Positions 59,418-64,000 of a DNA stretch of 64,000 nt are shown here, in pieces (the first letter of the stretch is position 1; every line of letters starts with the position of its first letter). The stretch spans positions 1 through 64,000 of the forward strand of contig DAHUXS010000011.1 in assembly GCA_027306995.1 (NCBI GenBank). The letters are read 5' to 3'. The translations under genes were made by a program, and so were the position numbers. A model generated the notes under the pieces. It did no database searches, had not been told where the DNA came from, and saw only the letters and a list, made by a program, of their open reading frames with translations. Source of the stretch: Lysobacter sp. GTDB lineage: Bacteria > Pseudomonadota > Gammaproteobacteria > Xanthomonadales > Xanthomonadaceae.

Positions 59418-62400
59418 ATGGCATCCAATTCAATCAAGTCGGGCTTCAAGCGTAGTGCCCTGACGGTTGCGCTCGGCTTCTGCTTTGCAGGCGCTGTCCA
59501 CGCACAGTCCACCACCGGTTCGGTGTACGGCAACGCCGCACCCGGCGAGACCATCACGCTGGTCAGTGATACCGGCTTCGCTCGCACGGTCACGGCTGAC
59601 AGCACGGGGCGCTACAACGCCGGCAACCTGCCGATCGGCAACTACACCGTCACCGCCAAGAAGGGTGACCAGGTCGTCGGCACCAAGCAGATCCTGGTGA
59701 AGGTGAGCTCGGGTACGGAAGCATCGTTCGCCGGCGCAGCCGCGAACCCCAGCAATGAACTCGGTACGATCACCGTGACCGCAACGGGCGCCGGCATCGA
59801 CGTGACGCAGGTTGACTCGCGCACGGTCATCACCGCGAAGGACCTGGCCGTGCTGCCGATCGCACACAGTGCCGAAGCCATCGCGCTGCTGGCCCCGGGC
59901 ACCGTCAAGGGCAGTGGTTTCTTCAATAACGCAGTGTCGTTCGGTGGCGCTGGCGTGACCGAGAACGCGTACTACATCAACGGCTTCAACGTGTCCGATC
60001 CGCTGGCGAACATCGGTGGCCTCAGCTTGCCGTATGGCTCGATCGCCCAGCAGGAAACCTACACCGGTGGTTACAGCGCCATGTACGGTCGTTCCGATGG
60101 TGGCGTGATCAGCCAGGTCGGCAAGCGCGGCACCAAGGACTGGCACTTTGGCGGTCAGATCTCCGTGAGCCCGAAGGCATTGGCCTCGGCACCGAAGGAC
60201 GTCTATTACGCCCCGGCAATGACCCTGCCGTCCGGCACCAGCGATGGCACGCATCCGTGGCATTACGACAGCCCGAACTTGCCGGGTACGTTGTTCCGCA
60301 AGCGTAGCGATGACAAGCTGTGGAACACCACCTACAGCGCCTACGTCGGTGGTCCGCTGGTTCCCGACAAGCTGTTCTTCTTCCTGTCGGCCGAAAAGTC
60401 GAAGGATTCCTTCATCTCGACCAGCAGCAATGCCGGCTCGCCGTTTACTCGCGCGCACAACGACACCAACTCGCGCAAGATCTACGGCAAGATCGACTGG
60501 AACATCAACGATTCCAATATCGTCGAATTGACCGGCATCAAGGAAAACGACAATACCCACGGTTCGACGTACCTGTATGACTACACGACGTTCAGCCAGG
60601 GCAAGTTCCTGTCCCCGTCGACGCCGACCAAGCAGAACACTTCGGTCTACATCGCCAAGTACACCAACTACTTGACCGACAACCTGAACTTCTCGGTGAC
60701 GTACGGTAAGGACACGGTACGCAACCCGGCGATGGTCGCGACTGAAAGCGCGCTGCCCTTCATCAGCCGTACCGACCTCATCCCGGTGGCAAAGCTGCCC
60801 GCAGGCGTGACCAACGCGAACCAGCTGGTGCTGCCGCAGCTGTCGAACGTCGGTGCAACCCCGGGTGCCAGGTTGACGGCAACGGGCGTGCGTTTCGACG
60901 TCCAGTACAAGATCGGTTCGCACCAGATCACCGGTGGTATCGACAACATGACGTACAAGGCCGCTGATCAGGGTGGCGCGACCAGCGGCCCGGGTTATTT
61001 CTATACGTACCGCGCTGGTGGCAACGCGGTTCGCAAGACGTTCTTCAACTCACTGGCTTCGATGTCGGTGGTGCAGAAGGCAATGTACATCGAAGACAAC
61101 TGGCAGATCACCGACGGCTTCCTGCTGAAGGCCGGTCTGCGCAGCGATGACTTCAACAACAAGAACAACGCCGGCCAGAGCTACGTCCACGAGAAGCACC
61201 AGCTCGCGCCGCGCGTCGGCTTCGCTTGGGATATCAAGGGCGATTCGACGATGAAGCTGTTCGGCAACGTTGGTCGCTACTACCTGGCGCTGCCGAACGA
61301 AGTCGCCATTCGTGGTGCCTCGCCGTCGACCAACTACCGCATCACCTGTAACTACACGGGCGTCGACATCAATGGTCAGCCGCTGGGCCTGAGTGGTTGC
61401 ACTGCGCCATTCTCGGCCAATGGCGAGTTTGGCCAGGCAGTCGATCCGGCTTCGATCGCGTCCAAGAACCTGAAGCCGCAGTACCAGGATGAGGCCATCC
61501 TCGGGTTCGACTGGCAGTTCCGCAAGAACTGGATCGCTGGCGTCAAGGGCACCTACCGCAAGTTGGGCACTGTGATCGATGACTGGTGCGATACCCAGTT
61601 CATCGCCAACAAGCTCGATGCTTCGGGTCTGGGCTCGGCGAACTACAACATCTCGGGTTGCTACATCATCAACCCGGGCCGTACCAACACGTTCCATGTC
61701 GCCAAGGCTAATGGCACGGGCTACACCGACGTGACCATGTCGAACGCCGATCTCGGCTTCGGCAACCTGAAGCCGATCCGCAAGTACACGGCGATCGATC
61801 TGTACCTGGAGCACCAGTTCGACGGCAAGTGGCAGGCCCGTGTGGACTACACCTGGAGCCGCAACCCGGGTAACACCGAAGGCCAGATCAAGTCGGATAT
61901 CGGGCAGACCGACGTCTCCAAGACGCAGGACTGGGACTCGGCAGGCTTGATGTACAACGCCTATGGCCTGATGGCCAACGACCGTCGTCATGCCCTGCGC
62001 ATGCGCGGAATGTACCAGTTCGCTCCGGAATGGCTGTTGACCGGCAAGCTGCTGGTGCAGTCGGGCGTGCCGCGCAACTGCTTGGGCTTCTTCTTCAACG
62101 ATTCCGATCCGATCGGTTATGGCTCGTCCTACCACACCTGCTTCAACAAGGACTCGGCGCCGGGCAAGGAACACGGTCCGTGGACGAAGCAGCTGGATCT
62201 GGGCATCGTCTATCGTCCGAAGTACTTCGATAAGAAGCTGACGGTTGCGGCAAACGTGTTCAACGTCACCAACGAACGCAAGCCGCTGCAATACAGCGCA
62301 GTTCTGGAAACCAGCGCTACCGGTACGCCGGGCGATGGCACGGTGTTGGCCAGCTACGGCCGTCCGTTGTTCTTCCAGGCTCCGCGTTACGTGCAACTGA

Positions 62401-62420
62401 GCGTGAGCTACGACTACTAA
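59418..62420 (+). CDS. Oar-like TonB-dependent receptor, copy 2
   Basis: 1000 residues from ATG 59418 (MASNSIKSGFKRSALTVALG), paralogous to copy 1 over its whole length. Carboxypeptidase-like domain, plug and barrel in the same order, ending PRYVQLSVSYDY. Differences are concentrated in extracellular loop regions (for example after GGQISVSPKALASAPKD, and GGVTNANQLVLPQLSNV-type segments), as expected for ligand diversification after duplication. No TonB box obvious. Carries its own promoter and terminator, so both copies are separately transcribed. Confidence 0.93.
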   Translation: MASNSIKSGFKRSALTVALGFCFAGAVHAQSTTGSVYGNAAPGETITLVSDTGFARTVTADSTGRYNAGNLPIGNYTVTAKKGDQVVGTKQILVKVSSGTEASFAGAAANPSNELGTITVTATGAGIDVTQVDSRTVITAKDLAVLPIAHSAEAIALLAPGTVKGSGFFNNAVSFGGAGVTENAYYINGFNVSDPLANIGGLSLPYGSIAQQETYTGGYSAMYGRSDGGVISQVGKRGTKDWHFGGQISVSPKALASAPKDVYYAPAMTLPSGTSDGTHPWHYDSPNLPGTLFRKRSDDKLWNTTYSAYVGGPLVPDKLFFFLSAEKSKDSFISTSSNAGSPFTRAHNDTNSRKIYGKIDWNINDSNIVELTGIKENDNTHGSTYLYDYTTFSQGKFLSPSTPTKQNTSVYIAKYTNYLTDNLNFSVTYGKDTVRNPAMVATESALPFISRTDLIPVAKLPAGVTNANQLVLPQLSNVGATPGARLTATGVRFDVQYKIGSHQITGGIDNMTYKAADQGGATSGPGYFYTYRAGGNAVRKTFFNSLASMSVVQKAMYIEDNWQITDGFLLKAGLRSDDFNNKNNAGQSYVHEKHQLAPRVGFAWDIKGDSTMKLFGNVGRYYLALPNEVAIRGASPSTNYRITCNYTGVDINGQPLGLSGCTAPFSANGEFGQAVDPASIASKNLKPQYQDEAILGFDWQFRKNWIAGVKGTYRKLGTVIDDWCDTQFIANKLDASGLGSANYNISGCYIINPGRTNTFHVAKANGTGYTDVTMSNADLGFGNLKPIRKYTAIDLYLEHQFDGKWQARVDYTWSRNPGNTEGQIKSDIGQTDVSKTQDWDSAGLMYNAYGLMANDRRHALRMRGMYQFAPEWLLTGKLLVQSGVPRNCLGFFFNDSDPIGYGSSYHTCFNKDSAPGKEHGPWTKQLDLGIVYRPKYFDKKLTVAANVFNVTNERKPLQYSAVLETSATGTPGDGTVLASYGRPLFFQAPRYVQLSVSYDY
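61169..61282 (+). repeat. 114-bp block identical in both TonB receptor genes (copy 2)
   Basis: Partner of 57841-57954; see that entry. Confidence 0.85.
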
Positions 62421-62441
62421 GAAATTCAGTAGTGCATTATC

Positions 62442-62471
62442 AAACGGCCACCTTCGGGTGGCCGTTTTTTT
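62442..62471 (+). terminator. Terminator of TonB receptor copy 2
   Basis: Stem AAACGGCCACC / GGTGGCCGTTT with loop TTCG, followed by TTTT. The stem matches that after copy 1. Confidence 0.92.
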
Positions 62472-62502
62472 GTCCGTCATTCGAAACGGCCAGATGCCAA
62501 TC

Positions 62503-62528
62503 AACAAAAAACCGCCTCGCGGCGGTTT
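62503..62528 (-). terminator. Terminator of the minus-strand outer-membrane protein gene
   Basis: 8-bp stem AAACCGCC / GGCGGTTT with loop TCGC; on the minus strand it is followed by TTTTTTG. Confidence 0.88.
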
Positions 62529-62563
62529 GTTTCATCGATCATCAACGCATAAGCAGTGACGAA

Positions 62564-63379
62564 TCAGAGATCCTGCTGGTAGCGCACGTAGGGGACGGTG
62601 CTGTCTTCCTTGCCGTCCTTGCCGGGAACGGCAAAGGGGTTGCTGCCCTTGGTGACGATGTTTTCCGCGCCGACCGAGAGCTGGCCGCTCCACGGGGTGC
62701 GCCAGGTCACGCCGAGGCCGAAGCCTTCGAACTTTGGTTGACCGGGAACGTTCACCACGCGACCGAAGATGTTTGCGCGGATGTTGCCGATACCACCACC
62801 GACGCTAAGCGACTGGGTGTTCCAGCGATCAGCGAGCAGGGGCATTTCCGAGGCAGGTACAAGGCGCGCGTTCGCGGTCGTGCCGGCGATCGAGACCACG
62901 CCGTTGCGACCGACGTTGCGCTCGGCGAACAGGGCCAAGTCAGTTTGCTGGACTTTGCCGTTGACCGGTGTCAGCCATTCGGGAAGGCCGGAGTTGCCCT
63001 TGCCGAGGTTGAAGCCGGCACGATTGCCGCCCTTCTGGACGCTGGCGCCAACGCCATGGCGACCGCTGCGATCGAGCGAGCCGAGCATGCAGCCGCTGGA
63101 AAGATTGCGGATCGACTGCGGAGTCGTGCCGGAATCGCAGAGCAGGGCGAGCGATTCGCCATTGCCGAGCCCGAAAGCGTTATCGAGGGAATTGCTGCCG
63201 AAGCGCCACTGGGCGCGCTTGTCGCCGACGGCCATCGGATCGAGCTTGAGAAAGGCTTCCACCTTGCCGCTCTTGTTGTTCACGATCGGAACATAGGTCG
63301 ATGACTGCGCATACGCGGGCCCGCTGCAGGCGAGAGCCAGCAGTGAAACGGCGACAACGGTGCGGAACCGGTTGTTCAT
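62564..63379 (-). CDS. Exported, probably outer-membrane protein of unknown family
   Basis: 271 residues. Signal peptide MNNRFRTVVAVSLLALACSGPAYA (cut before QSST). The mature part alternates polar and hydrophobic residues, ends VPYVRYQQDL, and contains short beta-type strands with Gly turns (RAQWRFGSNSLDNAFGLG, FEGFGLGVTWRTPWSGQLSVGAEN), which fits an outer-membrane barrel or beta-rich surface protein. Two Cys (LLCDSG, SSGCMLG) could pair. I recognise no family. Single gene with its own terminator. Confidence 0.75.
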   Translation of the reverse strand: MNNRFRTVVAVSLLALACSGPAYAQSSTYVPIVNNKSGKVEAFLKLDPMAVGDKRAQWRFGSNSLDNAFGLGNGESLALLCDSGTTPQSIRNLSSGCMLGSLDRSGRHGVGASVQKGGNRAGFNLGKGNSGLPEWLTPVNGKVQQTDLALFAERNVGRNGVVSIAGTTANARLVPASEMPLLADRWNTQSLSVGGGIGNIRANIFGRVVNVPGQPKFEGFGLGVTWRTPWSGQLSVGAENIVTKGSNPFAVPGKDGKEDSTVPYVRYQQDL

Positions 63380-63492
63380 CGGCAGTCAGACCGGGCGTGA
63401 TACCCGAAGTTCCCCTCTTTTGAACGAATCGATTCTAGTCCGTTTATGTTTCCTTAACAACTTCGGATTCGAATCGATTCCTGCTCATTCAG

Positions 63493-64000
63493 CTACTGAA
63501 GGCGTGAAGATGGTGTCACGGCTGGTGGGGCCAAAAACAGTCGATCGATCTCACTGCTGCTGAGATGGTAATGCTTGCCACAGAATTCACAGATGATCTC
63601 GGCCTGGCCCGAGACAGACGCGCCAGCGGCGGCTTCGGCTTCTTCCCGACCAAGGGCGCGCAGCATGTCCTCGACCCGGCCTTGAGAGCAGGAACAACCG
63701 AATTGCAGGGGTTTCGCCCCGAGATCCTGCAGCGTTTCCTGGTGGAACAGGCGGGTCAGGAGGATGTCGGCGGAGAGGTCCAGCATTTCTTCATGACCGA
63801 GGGTGGTGGCCAGCAAGGAGATGCGGTTCCAGCCATCGTCGTCGCTGCCGGCGCCAGGGAGCGCCTGCAGCAGCAGTCCAGCCGCACGTTCGCCATCGGC
63901 AGCGAGGATCAATCGGGTCGGCAATTGTTCGGAACGGTCGAAGTAGTCCTCGAGGGCGCCGGACAGGGTCGGCGACTCCAGAGGCACCAGGCCCTGGTAG
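63493..64000 (-). CDS. hslO: Redox-regulated chaperone Hsp33, C-terminal part
   Basis: Holdase that is activated when its zinc cysteines oxidise. The frame is open to the window edge (YQGLVPLESPTLSGALEDYFDRSEQLPTRLIL), so the 5' part lies outside; the GTG at 63987 is internal. The four zinc ligands are the C-x-C FGCSCSQG and the C-x2-C ICEFCGKHY. About 169 residues of a usual 290 are present. Stop codon 113 bases from the next gene's start. Confidence 0.95.
   Translation of the reverse strand, partial: YQGLVPLESPTLSGALEDYFDRSEQLPTRLILAADGERAAGLLLQALPGAGSDDDGWNRISLLATTLGHEEMLDLSADILLTRLFHQETLQDLGAKPLQFGCSCSQGRVEDMLRALGREEAEAAAGASVSGQAEIICEFCGKHYHLSSSEIDRLFLAPPAVTPSSRLQ

Overview
The window is high-GC chromosomal DNA of a gammaproteobacterium of the Xanthomonadaceae/Lysobacteraceae (Lysobacter, Luteimonas or Thermomonas type; genus not resolved). 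Pointers are the Oar-like TonB receptors, a class I fructose-bisphosphate aldolase, a GTP-type PEP carboxykinase, a RimB-RimK pair and an effector carrying the Xanthomonadales-specific T4SS targeting domain. There is no rRNA, CRISPR array, insertion sequence or prophage. One tRNA (Gly-CCC) is present.

Layout. 0-7.9 kb: the 3' part of pyk, a small secreted protein, class I aldolase, then an RND efflux adaptor and pump overlapping a SpoU-type RNA methyltransferase. 7.9-14.7 kb: M28 peptidase, mscL, FAH-family hydrolase, Rieske protein, SLC13 carrier, and thiS-thiG-trmB. 14.7-20.8 kb: GDSL autotransporter esterase, tRNA-Gly, rimB-rimK, a two-component system and a DUF4124-like protein. 20.8-29.2 kb: a methionine/SAM-cycle neighbourhood (ilvE, metF, ahcY, metK), with an EF-G-like GTPase and a beta-lactamase-fold lipoprotein between. 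metF, ahcY and metK share a 26-bp palindromic operator, and ahcY also carries an SAH riboswitch.

29.3-33.9 kb: an acyltransferase-GNAT fusion coupled to an LpxH-like phosphatase, then a two-gene module read as a type IV secretion system lipase effector with its lipoprotein immunity factor. 33.9-38.4 kb: dusB, yegP, an NupG-like permease, a TMEM165-family Mn exporter behind a yybP-ykoY (Mn2+) riboswitch, and an aldo-keto reductase. 38.4-44.6 kb: ECF sigma/anti-sigma/PDZ operon, slipin-NfeD-lipoprotein cluster, gcvT and gcvH. 44.6-50.7 kb: a 0.7-kb non-coding stretch leading to a lysine/alanine-repeat histone H1-like gene, a second beta-lactamase-fold enzyme, a GDPD, an Npt-like carrier and a metallophosphoesterase.

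50.7-64 kb: a 113-nt snap-back intergenic element, fadE divergent from a TetR regulator, pckG, two tandem paralogous Oar-like TonB receptors with matching promoters and terminators, an unrecognised outer-membrane-type protein, and the 3' part of hslO (Hsp33).

The most notable items are the T4SS effector/immunity module (31888-33836), the three shared operators plus the SAH riboswitch in the methyl cycle, the Mn2+ riboswitch, the twin TonB receptors with a 114-bp identical block, and the structured intergenic regions at 44.7-45.3 kb and 50.63-50.74 kb.
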